Notes: generated by a model not told the origin, from the sequence alone. Shown: positions 45,301 through 53,925, numbered from the stretch's first letter. The stretch: DNA of 64,000 nt from Branchipolynoe longqiensis (GCA_030323885.1 CM059196.1:44650293-44714292), one strand, 5' to 3'. Numbers and translations: made by a program.

Positions 45301-45376
45301 TACCTAGCACAGCATCCTTGTCCTCCAGGCGAGCCCTCCGGACCTCCAGGGTGGACACATCGCCAGGTGGCGCCAT
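38618..45376 (-). CDS. nat16-like: NAT16-like GNAT acetyltransferase gene (four coding exons)
   Basis: Four exons (45376-45304, 43558-43449, 40512-40276, 39322-38618) join in phase (1, 0, 0) into 1,125 bases, 374 residues, close to the 369 residues of human NAT16. The joined start reads MAPPGDVSTLEVRRARLEDK, followed by VIYEGLDYLPALYDSF (residues 29-44), the signature region of NAT16 / histidine N-acetyltransferase, then the GNAT core. GNAT enzymes transfer acetyl from acetyl-CoA to an amine; fish relatives make N-acetylhistidine, but the substrate here cannot be read from sequence. The acetyl-CoA loop, usually R/Q-x-x-G-x-G/A, reads YLSSGLWS (87-94), so two key positions are changed. An acidic run (about 229-246) follows the core. 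The start is the first ATG in frame in exon 1; a non-coding 5' exon is likely upstream. I am confident of the family, less so of activity. Confidence 0.85.
39418..39633. mobile_element. Head-to-head inverted pair of SINE tails
   Basis: 39418-39535 is a minus-oriented SINE tail and 39536-39633 a plus-oriented one, meeting at CACTGGGAGACGTGTTGCCA. It lies in intron 3 of the acetyltransferase gene and could fold into a hairpin of roughly 100-bp arms. Confidence 0.8.
39676..39930. mobile_element. Iterated-word element F1 (GCGACC words)
   Basis: Begins TTAGGACCACTTTACGACCA and contains GGTCGCCGACCTCC and TGGTCGCAAGGAGGTCGCC, the same words as F2 at 43591. Ends are eroded. Confidence 0.5.
40276..40512 (-). 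CDS. nat16-like: nat16-like exon 3 (acetyl-CoA site)
   Basis: Acceptor TCTCTCTTCTGCCTCCAG, donor TCTGCG|GTTAGT. Its 79 codons cover VAFHMFQLVDAGRTAVVQAS (residues 62-81), the core beta strand leading into RISPAYLSSGLWSVF (82-96), where the pyrophosphate-binding loop should lie, and VALVTRDTDLHTQRQLAGKT. GC-rich with strong third-position GC bias, unlike the flanking repeats. Confidence 0.88.
40670..41336. mobile_element. Iterated-word inverted-repeat element E (GAACGTAGTT words)
   Basis: Left end CTAAAGCCCTGGTCTCATAC and right end read inward CTAAAGGCACGATCACATAC. The left interior is GTTGAACGTAGTCGAACGTA, the right interior CAACTACGTTCAACTATG plus many CTAGAGTATG words. A LINE tail is inserted at 40783-40850. 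Confidence 0.78.
40783..40850 (-). mobile_element. LINE 3'-end fragment inserted in element E
   Basis: Reverse complement of the last 60 bp plus tail of the I-type LINE at 32552-32615 (CTATGCTGCCGACACGG and the (TCAA)n tail). This is a near-minimal 5'-truncated insertion. Confidence 0.85.
41452..41766 (+). mobile_element. SINE copy, variant head
   Basis: Plus orientation: head CAGTGGCCGAATTGGTAGAA, degenerate B-box region, then body and tail ending TTACCAGGACGTAAAGC. Same head subtype as 18148-18442. Confidence 0.82.
41940..42335 (+). pseudogene. Non-LTR retrotransposon RT C-terminus and tail
   Basis: Broken frames read AFEMWTYRRMMKISWTKTIT, then after a stop FGHIIHQSSIYRTLLEGKVN, GRGRPRTSWFTNISQWTGLN and WRNIASSPRLEDGTID. 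W-x-Y-RR-M, FGH, GRPR and WTGL in this order are the usual RT C-terminal tail of many LINEs. It ends in a (TTGA)n tail. Confidence 0.72.
42440..42830 (+). mobile_element. LINE 3' end with A-rich tail
   Basis: AGGCCGGAAGACCAGCGCCT followed by an A-rich tail (42784-42811), related to the 14381-14894 insertion. Confidence 0.5.
42840..43340 (+). pseudogene. Second copy of the LINE tail seen at 20.3 kb, interrupted
   Basis: EWTCFEFGKSQMAVEYRVKW and RKLVGKSSEVRR match 20400-20520. The 3' part GGTTAAGGGATTGATGAC resumes at 43311 after about 300 bp of inserted sequence (42993-43290). Confidence 0.6.
43449..43558 (-). CDS. nat16-like: nat16-like exon 2
   Basis: Acceptor CTGACCTTTCGGCAG and donor GCTGCG|GTATGG. 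The 110 bases complete Gly25 and code residues 26-61 with YEGLDYLPALYDSF and DPNRVCIVGWIGG, the first strands of the GNAT fold. Inverted-repeat element F2 begins about 30 bases upstream of the acceptor. Confidence 0.85.
43591..43860. mobile_element. Iterated-word element F2 (TTGCGACCA words)
   Basis: Left end AGGCCTCAGTCACACTATAG followed by TTGCGACCACTTTGCGACCA; the right half holds the complement TGGTCGCAAGGAGG. The matching right end is not found. It lies in intron 1, about 30 bp from exon 2. Confidence 0.65.
44046..44125 (+). mobile_element. SINE head fragment
   Basis: AGCACAGGCTTCCCATGTGG, B box GTTCGAATCCC and GAGTCAAACCAATGAG: a tRNA-like head joined to only the first bases of the body. 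Confidence 0.6.
44279..44622 (-). mobile_element. SINE copy with near-complete head
   Basis: Body, B box (GGTTCGAATCC) and head GACGGGATGGCCCAATGAGT on the minus strand; it lies in intron 1 of the acetyltransferase gene. A short duplication of the B-box region (GGGTTCGGATCC) is present. Confidence 0.88.
44708..45260. mobile_element. Iterated-word inverted-repeat element C (ACGTTGAAC words)
   Basis: Left end GGCCCTGTCATACTATGACA. The interior is GAACGTTATGAACGTTA, GACGTTCTCCTGATG and GGAACGTAGTTGAACGTAG words. A 26-bp near-palindrome lies at 45185-45210 (AAAGTTTTG, eight bases, CAAAACCTT core). The right end (TAATGTGACAATAC) is imperfect and runs into the poly(G) stretch. Confidence 0.72.
45262..45286. 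repeat. Poly(G) run, 25 bases
   Basis: Uninterrupted G25 between element C and exon 1 of the acetyltransferase gene. On the transcribed strand it is poly(C) just after the donor site. Confidence 0.9.
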
Positions 45377-45381
45377 CACAT
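45304..45381 (-). CDS. nat16-like: nat16-like exon 1
   Basis: Acceptor CATTCTCATCCCGTAG ends at 45382; the start codon ATG is at 45376-45374 and the donor is CTAG|GTACCC at 45304/45303. It codes residues 1-24 plus one base of codon 25. A poly(G) run on the plus strand (45262-45286) begins only 17 bases into the intron. Confidence 0.78.
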
Positions 45382-45530
45382 CTACGGGATGAGAATGGGA
45401 AACATTAGATGGGAGGTGCAGTAGAATGATGGTGGGGGTAGAGGTGTAATTGGGGAATATGTCTACCCCCTCCCCCCATCGCCCGCATCCTCCTCTTTCC
45501 GGCGCACTCCTTTCCACTGTAATTCATTGT

Positions 45531-45866
45531 ACTTGGTTGGTTGTTGGAGTTTTACATCTTGGCAACAGTAAAGGTCATATCAGGATAGATACTGACTTGT
45601 TAAATTGCGTACTCATGGATACTTTATAGTGCTGTTCCACTGGGAAATCAGGCCACCAGCACCATGACCCGATATCCCACTCAGTCACATTATCCTGACA
45701 CTTAGCTAACTAGTCTTTGCCCGATCCTATTAATGCCGAATGCCAGGCTAGGAAGCGAAGAGTATCAATTTTATAAGTCATTGGTTTGACTCGACCGGGA
45801 ACCAAACTCCCAATCTCCCGCACGTGAGGCCTGCGCTCTACCGATTGGGCGACCGTGCTCGGTTAT
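45531..45866 (-). mobile_element. SINE copy, third head subtype
   Basis: Tail GTTGGAGTTTTACATCTTGG; the head on the minus strand reads CACGGTCGCCCAATCGGTAG followed by AGCGCAGGCCTCACG and a GTTCCCGG B-box relative. It lies upstream of exon 1. Confidence 0.86.
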
Positions 45867-46639
45867 AGATTGTATTCACTGCATGCTAGCTTTACCTTTC
45901 GTCAACACACCATCTAGCTTGTAATGTGTGCGTCACCTGTTGTATTCCAGCTAAATTAATGGGTTTTTTTAAATGTAATAAAATGCTTAAAGATGGAAAG
46001 AAAATGGAAAGAAAAAGGTTAAAAATGTAAAAAAACAAATAGTATTTGTACACAAATCCTTCTGTGTAGGATACTGTGTCCATAACTTCCTTTACCTGGT
46101 TCATGTGGTATTTATTTTCCATTAATAGCCAACCTGCTGCCCATAGCATCGTTCATGTTTGTTAACATGGGTAATTTAGTGCGGGAGGCAGACGGCATTC
46201 GCTACAGAGGATGCGGAAGGCGCCACCTATTGATTTATAGCAGAACAATTCAAATGGCCGCCGATCGATGCGCCACCTCGCCTTAAAGACATTCAAATCA
46301 TGAAACGAATAACCGAGTCGTTCTCACTTCACCCATAACTTTCAAAACGGTACCATCTATTATCTATGCTCCTTAACTTTGCCGTCCCAACCGCCCCAGC
46401 TTTTAATACTAAACAGGTAGGGTTAAGTGTCTCCGAACCATGAGTGATACATACTGACTAACTTTGACATACTGAAAAATAAATGCCACCTTATTTATAC
46501 TTGTCTGTCTCGTGTGTTCTTAATTATTGGGCACCTGGGCAAGGCTAAGTAAATAATTCGCACATTAGGCAAACTCTCGACCTACTTCTCGCCCACGTGA
46601 CCCGGTTCCCCCCATAGATACACATATACATATATAGAC
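45867..46639. other. Unassigned sequence
   Basis: AT-rich and mixed sequence upstream of the acetyltransferase gene. No exon, repeat or RNA gene is supported. A promoter or 5' UTR exon for the gene may lie here, but nothing specific is visible. Confidence 0.35.
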
Positions 46640-46975
46640 GTTTGTTTCGTGTTGGAATTTTAGGTCCTGCCAACATCTAAGCTCATATCAGGTCGGATAC
46701 TGACTTTTGATAGCACACACTCATAGTGGCTTTATAATGATACCCTACTGGGAGACCAGACAGCCAGCACCATGATCCACTATCCTATTCAGTCACTATA
46801 TCCTGACACTGAGCTAACCAGTCCTTGCCCTATCCTATTAAGGCAGAGTGCCTGGCCAGGAAGGGACGAGTATCAATTTGTTAAGTCATTGGTTTGAATC
46901 GAGTGGGAATCGAACTCCTGACCTTCTGCACGGGAAGCTTGCACTCTACTCTTTCGGCAGGTGCGTCTGGTGACA
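46640..46975 (-). mobile_element. SINE copy
   Basis: Diverged copy with body from GGTCCTGCCAACATCTAAGC to TTGAATCGAGTGGGAATCGA; the head contains GCCGAAAGAGTAGAGTGC. Confidence 0.82.
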
Positions 46976-47006
46976 AGAGACGTTGTCTGAATAAACATCT
47001 GTCACA

Positions 47007-47970
47007 TTAAAGCTGCACAGTCCGCTGAAGCGTCACATTTTCGAAACCAAAACCATTAATTAGATTTGATTATATATATATAACTTAGATATTGATGCAC
47101 TTATTAAACATCTTATTTCCCCATCAAAGGGAACACTGTGTCAATTTAATATAAATCGGTTATTGCAGAAGCCTATATACATCCGTTATTGCAGAAGAAG
47201 CATTTTATGTGCTTGCCAAAACTAATTTGACATTGCTTAGACTGCAAATATCTCAAAAGTTAGCTGTTTAAACTAAGATTTACTTCAAACTAAAGTAAGG
47301 TAGATTATAACAATAAGTTCAATATATAGACTACATCACGGTTCCGACTGCGCATGCGCCGAAAACGGCCTTGGGAGCAAAGCAAAGGTGTACGGCCATT
47401 GAGTTTGCCTATACGCACATTGAAAAACGTCAGTTTTATTCAAAATTAATAGAAATCCCAAAACCTAACCTTATCAATTTAATATAATCCTTTTGTTAAA
47501 CCTATTTTCTATATGTGTTCCAAGCGGTTTGTGTCTAGGTGGTGTGGCTTTAGCAATATTTTACTTTTTCTGTATGGAGATTACTCACTGCCATTGACAA
47601 TGCATTGAGTACTCTGGCTGTGGCTCTAACACTAGTCTGAGTGCCTAGATCTTTCTAAATCTAAATGCACATGGCATAAGATGTGCTGATTATATTGATG
47701 TAAATGCAATGCTGGATAAAAGATTAATATCTTAATTTATTATATCTATATTTTTAGTTAGTATTCTATGTTTCAAAGAAGAGCTGAGATGAGCTGAAAC
47801 TAGCACATTTCATAGCTGCACCCAGTGTATTAGCATGTGCCATGTGCTTTTGGGGGGGTTGTTTTGCTCTGACACATCCCACAATGCACCACGCTGCTGG
47901 AACCGTGATGTAGTCTATTTATATCATAAAAGTGAGAGAAACTCAAAACCATCACACTATGCAACTTTAA
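47007..47970. mobile_element. MITE1 with two levels of nested insertions
   Basis: TTAA at 47007-47010 and 47967-47970 bracket a MITE1 whose halves are 47011-47326 and 47926-47966. The inserted element (about 47327-47925) has ends TAGACTACATCACGGTTCC and, read inward, TAGACTACATCACGGTTCC; inside it lies a MITE2 unit (47395-47615). Confidence 0.75.
47327..47925. mobile_element. Inverted-repeat element X nested in MITE1
   Basis: A roughly 19-bp terminal inverted repeat (TAGACTACATCACGGTTCC), about 600 bp long, without coding capacity. It contains a MITE2 unit with CCATTGACAATGCATTGAG. Confidence 0.7.
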
Positions 47971-48084
47971 AAGAAGACGAAGAAGAAAAAGAAGGAGAAG
48001 ATGAATAAGAAGAAGAAAAAGAAGGAAAGAAGAAGAAAAAGAAGGAGAAGAAGAAGAAGAAGAAGAAGAAGAAGGAAAAAAAGG
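47971..48084. repeat. GAA/GAAG microsatellite
   Basis: Purine-only GAAGAAGAAAAAGAAGGAG sequence; it reads as serine-rich nonsense on the minus strand. Confidence 0.9.
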
Positions 48085-48483
48085 CCCTATATCAAGGTTT
48101 AGCAATGCGATACTTGAAGGTCAACAGTTGAAATAGACATAACTGACATTTGAGGGCTGTCTTATGTTAGTCTATTAATAGAATCGTCACCTACACGTTT
48201 GCGCTGAATGCGGTGAAAGTTAGCTCTGGCGTCTTGCACCCAGTCGTTTCGGTCCACTGGAGTCAGTTCCTGAATTGATAACCTCCCACTAAAGCCTGCC
48301 TGCTGGATGTTGTAGACCTGACTGCAGGAACCTTGCCAGGGGTCCAAGGTTCGCCCACACGCGCTTAATCTTATCTAGGTCACGCGTGGAGTGCTGATAA
48401 CCGGTGATACTGATTGACACCGAATCATTCATTATTCTGATAAGCGGAGAAAAGCCGACTGACTGAACGGCGGCGGATGTCTT

Positions 48484-48812
48484 GACGGGATGGCCGAATG
48501 AGTTCCTGTCTCCCGTGCTGGTAGATCGTGGGTTCGTAGGTTCGAACCCTGATCTAGTCAAACCAATGACTTAACAATTGATACTTGTCGATTCCTAGCC
48601 TCACACTCGGCATTATTAGGATAGGACAAGGACTGGTTGGTTCAGTTTCAGGATAATGTGACTGAGTGAGATATCGGGTCATGGTGCCGGTGGCCTGGTG
48701 TCCCAGTGGGACAGTACTATAAAGTCACCATGGATACGCACTGTCACAAGTAGGTACACGTCCTGATATGACTTTAGATGTTGCTAGGACGTAAAACAAC
48801 AAACAAACAAAT
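48484..48812 (+). mobile_element. Full-length SINE copy
   Basis: Plus-oriented: head GACGGGATGGCCGAATGAGT, B box GGTTCGAACCC, tail GATGTTGCTAGGACGTAAAA with CAAACAAACAAA. A good reference copy for the family. Confidence 0.92.
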
Positions 48813-48967
48813 TTAAGATCTTTATAATGATATATTTTGTTAGGTTTCCTATTCAATATTAAACAAGTTGTCTACTGTGACAACTCTCCCCTATTTGTTT
48901 TCTATATGAAAGCTAACCTGGTTTTTCAATACGCCTTGGGAAACAGACAGCTTCATAATCCAGTTGT

Positions 48968-49910
48968 AAAATGGCTAAAGCTCGAATATGTGGTTGTGTA
49001 GGCAGGCTATAGTGAAATCAATACAGACAAAGAGAAAGGAAGAGTATAAAGTGTAAAAGAAGAGAGAGAGAGTTAATCCCTCTGGTTTATTATTTATATG
49101 GTTACATGGGTTCATTGTAGAGTATCACCCCACCCCTTTACCCCAATGGGAAACAAGCATTCTTGGCCCTCCCAATAGGGATCCAGCATTTCTGCTCCCC
49201 ATGGCTACCAGTGGTCTGCCCACCACCACCAAGCTGTATGGCCCCATGGCCAACACCAACCTTAACCCTTCAGTGTGGTGATCACTATCCCAGCAGAGGG
49301 GGTTGGCCCTGAGTGCACTCACACCCAGACCTGCGAGCACCACTATGTCTATTTATATCCCACTCAGGCACCACCAGGCCTTACATATATATATATATAC
49401 ATACATGCGCCTGGTCAAATACATCATCATCATCATGCTGTCGGTCGTGATGCAACAAAGACTGCTTTCATTACTTGACTGTCTCTCTCCATTTAGCTCT
49501 TTTGTGTTGTGTTCTTCTTCTTAGCTGATTTTCCACTGTCGACGGAAGATGAGATCGAGTAGCGCGGTCTTTGGTAACCCGGGCGATGACCGAGTCGGTA
49601 TGGTGTTTTCTGCGATTGTACATTTCATGAAAGCTGCCTGCAAAAGTGTTGAAGTGCTGCTGGCTTTTGCAAGTTACCAGCGGCACTCTCTCAGGGAGCA
49701 AATAGAGGTCTCACACCAGCAAGAACATATCCAGACAGGCACAAAACTACTTATCCCTGCAGTGGTTGGTCGGGAAATGTTGGGAGTTCCCCACATCAAC
49801 CACCCTTGATGCTGCCACAGTGACATGGTTTTCTGTTCAGGGTTTGCTCCCTTAGCCTTCGGTTCTGTCATGAACCTGTACCACAAGGCAGTGGTTTACA
49901 ACTCTGCATG
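48968..49910 (-). mobile_element. R1 repeat, longest copy
   Basis: Minus orientation; its 3' part (49420-48968) matches 7222-7675 and its 5' part (49906-49424) matches 11580-12000. It directly follows the SGNH frame of the CR1-like ORF1, so it might be the 3' region of the same deleted LINE, but the other copies show no ORF1, so the link is unproven. Confidence 0.65.
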
Positions 49911-49935
49911 TTACTTAAGTTGTGGTTATTGTTTC

Positions 49936-50649
49936 TTATGATATTCTGGTACTGTTCTTGATCATTTGTCTTTGGTCTTCCCATTGACCGAATTTACTTC
50001 TCCAGGGTTCTACTGCATATCCGAGGTTGGAGGCTAGCAGTTTAGTCCCATTTTCAGTTAGGTGGTGGTATCCATCTGATGCAAGTAGGTCCTGCTTGGC
50101 TCTGCCGTTTCTTTGTATGTTGTCATGGTGATACAGCTGGATCTTGGGATTGTTTTGGTTTTTACCCTTGATCATTGAGTTGACTTTGTACATCTTTTCT
50201 TTAAGTTGATCTTCTCTAGGGGTTCCAAGGGATATCACTATGTTGGACTTGGGATATGATATTTTAGCCTGGGTTATAGACTCAGTCATGTTAGTCACAC
50301 AATGCGCTTCTGACTTATGTTTGATGTCATTTGTCAATTGATATATTACAACACATTTATTATCATTGTGATTCTTGGCATTATCAGACTTGAGCCACTC
50401 AGTCACATCAGGTAAGGTGTAGAGCTGAACCTTTTCCAGTTTAGACTTTGTGGAGAATCTATCTGGCTCTATTTTGTCACATTGGGAGTTTCCGAGTAGG
50501 AGGATCTTCCCTGGGGGCTGCTGGAGGCTGGGGTCTTGAAGACTGCAGCATTTTGGGAGCTGTTGGTTGAGAGCTCTTCGGCCAAGGTGTATTGAAGTAT
50601 GGGCCATCACGGGCATCCATGAGGATTCTACCAAATTCATTCCTGCCAT
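49936..50649 (-). pseudogene. ORF1 C-terminal part: SGNH/GDSL-type esterase
   Basis: The SGNH fold is seen in residues about 45-215: block I KILLLGNSQCDKI (Gly-Asn-Ser in place of Gly-Asp-Ser), VVIYQLTNDI (block III Asn with the usual Gly changed), IVISLGTPRED, and block V SDGYHHLTENGTKLLASNL with the Asp-x-x-His pair. CR1-like ORF1 esterases are thought to help retrotransposition, perhaps by acting on lipid. The first 30 or so residues are an artefact of the frame start; the true frame joins the NADAR segment near 50560. Confidence 0.82.
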
Positions 50650-50907
50650 CTTGGTTGGCTCCCTCGCCCTAGTCCTTTATGGGCGTTGATTCCAGGAGGT
50701 ATTTCTCTTTAGTGGCCATTAGCATGTCCCTTATATCTAGGTTGGACTCAAGTTTCGCCAGCGTTATATTGAATAAGACGTTCCTTTTTTTCTATCCCAT
50801 TCCCCATGTGTCTTCAGCTTGTTCTTGGCTATATTTCTGGCACCTTTTGCATCGGGGGCTTCTCTGATTTCTTTAGGCGCATTAGGTTTTCCGACATCTT
50901 CTGCTTT
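50600..50907 (-). pseudogene. ORF1 middle part: rest of NADAR domain, out of frame
   Basis: Reading down from 50907: KAEDVGKPNAPKEIREAPDA, KGARNIAKNKLKTHGEWDRK, a second frameshift in the A-run near 50790, then TLAKLESNLDIRDMLMATKE, YLLESTPIKD, TAG, GEGANQDGRNEFGRILMDAR. This follows the NADAR order: a helix with A-K-x-A, a W-D box, L-L-x-T, L-x-E-x-x-P-x-D-W-G-x-G and N-x-x-G-x-x-L-M-x-x-R. The TAG sits exactly where the family has Trp (TGG to TAG). NADAR (YbiA-like) domains act on ADP-ribose-linked or riboflavin-pathway compounds. Confidence 0.8.
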
Positions 50908-52279
50908 AATATTTTTCACTACTCTCAAGAGTTAGCCCATTGAACTCAACATTACATTTGTGGAAGTTGGAGAATTCCTCATATGGATGACCGTGGCTAC
51001 TAAATCGGATGGTTCCATTGTAGTGTTTTTGTTCAATGGGTATTTTTGTGGGACTGTTTGTGAGTTCTCTGATTTGGTAGTAGGCTCTATCATTTGTGGG
51101 TGTTGAAAGTTGGTTGCTGTGGGTGTTTGACATTGAGTGTTGATTGTTGTGTGGATGTCGATTGCTGTGTGCATTTGCCATATTATAGATTGACTGTGTC
51201 AGCCTGTCATTGAACTGACACAGTCTGTCCATTTGAGCTTGACACAACTCAAGCTGTTTTTCTGTTGCCAGTCTCAAACATTCCTCAGCAGCGATTTCTT
51301 TTCTGGTTGAATCCTCTTCCCAGTGTATTTCCTTTTGTAGTAGGGAGATATGATTTCCCATGAGTTGGATGTTTAGGGTGGTTTCCTTTATGTCTGGAGC
51401 ATATGCAGTGAGACCTGTAGTGTTAGTGCCTATGTCATGGGTCTCAATATTCTCTGGCTGGGTGCTGTTGAGTGTCAATGCCAATTTGTTGGTCTGCTGT
51501 TCATTCCTATCTGTTTGTGTTGCACTGTCTTGTTGGGTATAGTTCTTTGTTTGTGAGATCTTGTCCTGCAGGTCAGAGGTAAATGTTTGTATACTTGTCG
51601 TTCTATGCAAGGTGGTGCTGTCTGACCGATCATTTGATGGTTCCAGTGCTAGCTGAATAGCCCCTGATGGTTTTTGACACTTTTGGCAGCAGTATGTGGC
51701 CTCCACATTCAGGCACAAGAAGATGAGGAAGTAGCTCGTGAGCTTAGTACACTTGTACTGAGACCAGTTTTTACACCTGTTGCATTGTATTATGTTGTCC
51801 AACTGGGGGCAACACTTATCTGGTTCTATCTCGTCACTGCTGGATAATCCTTGTATGCAGTCAATAGTAACGATTTCCTTTGGGGTGGTGGTGTCATTTT
51901 TAACTATCTTGGGTGTTGTTTCTTCAATGTTGGTTTCTTCTAGTTTCATTTCATGAAGGTTAGCTTTCATCATCATTTCATCACTTGGTTCTGTATCAGA
52001 GTCACTGAATTGGAGGCTAGATTCAGGGTCTGTTTCAGTGTTTGACTCAAAGTTATTGTGTGTTTTGATCTCTGTGTCACTAGTTTGACAGTCATGAGCA
52101 GGGTCTCCACCTCTCTCACTGCGGGTATCAGTGTTGAATGCCTCTAAGTATTGTTTTACTGGTATGCTGACATCATATGATGTATGTACCATGAGGTCCT
52201 CACTGTTTGTATTACTGTCTAGTATTAGTAAGGATTCAGCTTCCTCTATGGCTTCCTTCCAGTCATGACAACATAACAT
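50906..52279 (-). pseudogene. ORF1 N-terminal part: acidic region, PHD-like finger, coiled coil, start of NADAR
   Basis: 457 codons from ATG at 52279. Residues 1-150 are acidic and Ser/Thr-rich. Residues 155-202 form a Cys-rich PHD-like finger (CCPQL, QCNRCKNW, CTKL, CCQKCQ). Residues 305-370 are charged and heptad-like (LQKEIHWEEDSTRKEIAAEE), a probable coiled coil. From about 425 the NADAR domain begins: IRFSSHGHPYEEFSNFHKCN, then VEFNGLTLESSEKY, where the conserved SNF and the Glu of the E-x-Y box are present. The frame ends at a TAA at 50906; the NADAR domain continues in another frame, so this is a frameshift, not a natural end. Confidence 0.82.
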
Positions 52280-52469
52280 CCTGGATCTTTCTTTGTGCCC
52301 TATTTTTTGTTGTTGGGTGATTTAGACATTTTTGATGGCGAGTTTGATATATATTTGGATAGTTTATGTCTTGTTTCTACTGGCATTTCCTGTTTACAGA
52401 GTTGGACAGGTCAGAGTTGGACAGGTGCCTCTCTTTGTTTGAGTCCACAGAGATGAAATCTTTACTTTC

Positions 52470-52655
52470 TCTTTCACAACTTTTCCCACCTTTTACTTTC
52501 ACAGCATTGGATGGCATATTACGTTCAGGTGGTATTTGTTGGTGCAAGAAGTTTACTTTTACTTTTCACAACTTTTACCACCTTCTACTTTCATATCATT
52601 GGGTTACAGATTAAGTTCAGGTAGTATTTGTTGGTGCAGGATCTCATATTTTGAG
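52470..52655. repeat. Two 89-bp direct repeats upstream of ORF1
   Basis: CACAACTTTTCCCACCTTTT at about 52477 and CACAACTTTTACCACCTTCT at about 52566, each followed by GGTAGTATTTGTTGGTGCA or a close variant. They lie about 200 bp upstream of the ORF1 start, where CR1-like and other LINEs often have repeated promoter units. Role inferred from position only. Confidence 0.55.
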
Positions 52656-53383
52656 GAGATATCAGTTTGGATTTCTGGCCATTTGATCATTATTTAACTG
52701 GGTTAGTACATATTCAGTGTGCACTGTTTACTGACCACTGTTCCCCGCGGTTCACCTGATGAGCACCATTTTCAAATCAGATTTACCTTACAGTCTGGTT
52801 CTCCTGCAAGCTGGATGTTTCAGCTGTGGTGAGTTTCGAGGTCACAGTTATCCCTTTCTAATTTTATGCATCGCTTTAACTGTTTGTTTGATGAAATCTG
52901 TGTTCTTGCCAGAGGGAACACAGTTGACCGTATTGCAGCGCCTCCGTTAATCGGTTACTTTATTGGTGGATATCTTTTTGGGTGCCATCTTGTCAGAGTG
53001 AAATCACATACACATGCACTTTGTTTTGATACAAAACAGTTTGAGACAACACTATTATCAGAGGTAGCACTGCTCTGCTTCTGGATCGTGGTTCACCATG
53101 AGTGATAATAGGGAGCTTGGACAGGTATGTCAAATTTATGGAGAACTTATCCCTTATTATCCAAGGTTATTCTCCCACATATACTCCCACCTGTTCCTAC
53201 TGTCCTCTGATCATGTTTTCCAGTGTCCAAATGTCCATTTCTGGTGTAAAAAGTATGATAATCTATCACCGTTTGTCACCGCTGCCGTCGTCATTCGTCG
53301 TTCAAACCGACTAATGCATGTATATATAGTTGGTACTGAATAGAAGACCCATCAAGGAATTTTGATGGTGCATGATGGCTAAT
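52656..53383. other. Unassigned sequence
   Basis: No supported gene. Parts may belong to the 5' region of the CR1-like element, but no second copy is available here to define its edge. Confidence 0.35.
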
Positions 53384-53925
53384 GCCTTGTTTGCTTGTTT
53401 GGGTTTTATATCCTGGCAACATTAAGGTCCTATCAGGGCGGGTACCGACTTAATTGTGACAGTGTAGACTCATAGTGAATTTTTTTAGTATCGCCCCGCT
53501 GAGACTCTGTGAGAGATCAGGCGTCGGCACCATGACCCGATTTCCCACTCAGTCATATTACCCTGACACTGAGCTAAACATTCCTTCTACTATCATTGTA
53601 ATGCTTTTGTAAGTCATTGGTTTCATTCAGTCCGTTTTTCAAACTCCACACCTTCCACATGGGAAGTCAGCACTTTATGACGCTTCGGTTACACAATTAA
53701 CACTTGCCACTACCTAGCCATTACGAGGATAGGACATTGACTGCTGAGCTCTGTATCAGGATAATGCCACTGGGTGGGCAATCAGGTCATGCTGCCAGTG
53801 ACCTAGTATCCCAGTGGGGCAGCACTATAAATTCGCCATGAGTGCGCACTGTTTGCTAAGTCGGTACCCATCCTAACCTGACCTTAGATGTTGTCAGGAT
53901 GTAAAACCCCAACGAACAAAACTTT
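53384..53925. mobile_element. Inverted pair of SINE copies
   Basis: 53384-53690 is minus-oriented and 53691-53925 plus-oriented; they meet head to head at CGGTTACACAATTAACAC. Both are diverged and lack good A boxes. Confidence 0.75.

Larger units (their letters stand above)
49936..52279 (-). mobile_element. CR1-like LINE ORF1 region (PHD, NADAR, SGNH); ORF2 absent
   Basis: A minus-strand block carrying one broken long protein, described in the next three entries. PHD-finger plus esterase ORF1 is established for CR1-like LINEs; the NADAR domain between them is the unusual part. No endonuclease or RT follows downstream, where R1 begins instead. Confidence 0.75.

Noticed and set aside
47830..48105. 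Serine-rich minus-strand frame
   Set aside because: Encoded by the GAA microsatellite.
48484..48560. tRNA-like A and B boxes that could be called as tRNA genes (also at 9600, 44540, 45800, 63000)
   Set aside because: Each is the head of a SINE followed by the same 250-bp body; anticodon arms are not convincing and copies are diverged.
48289..48561. 90-codon minus-strand frame
   Set aside because: Its first third is SINE head. The rest (SVGFSPLIRIMNDSVSISIT) has a balanced composition but no homology I recognise and no clear splice sites, so I could not support an exon.
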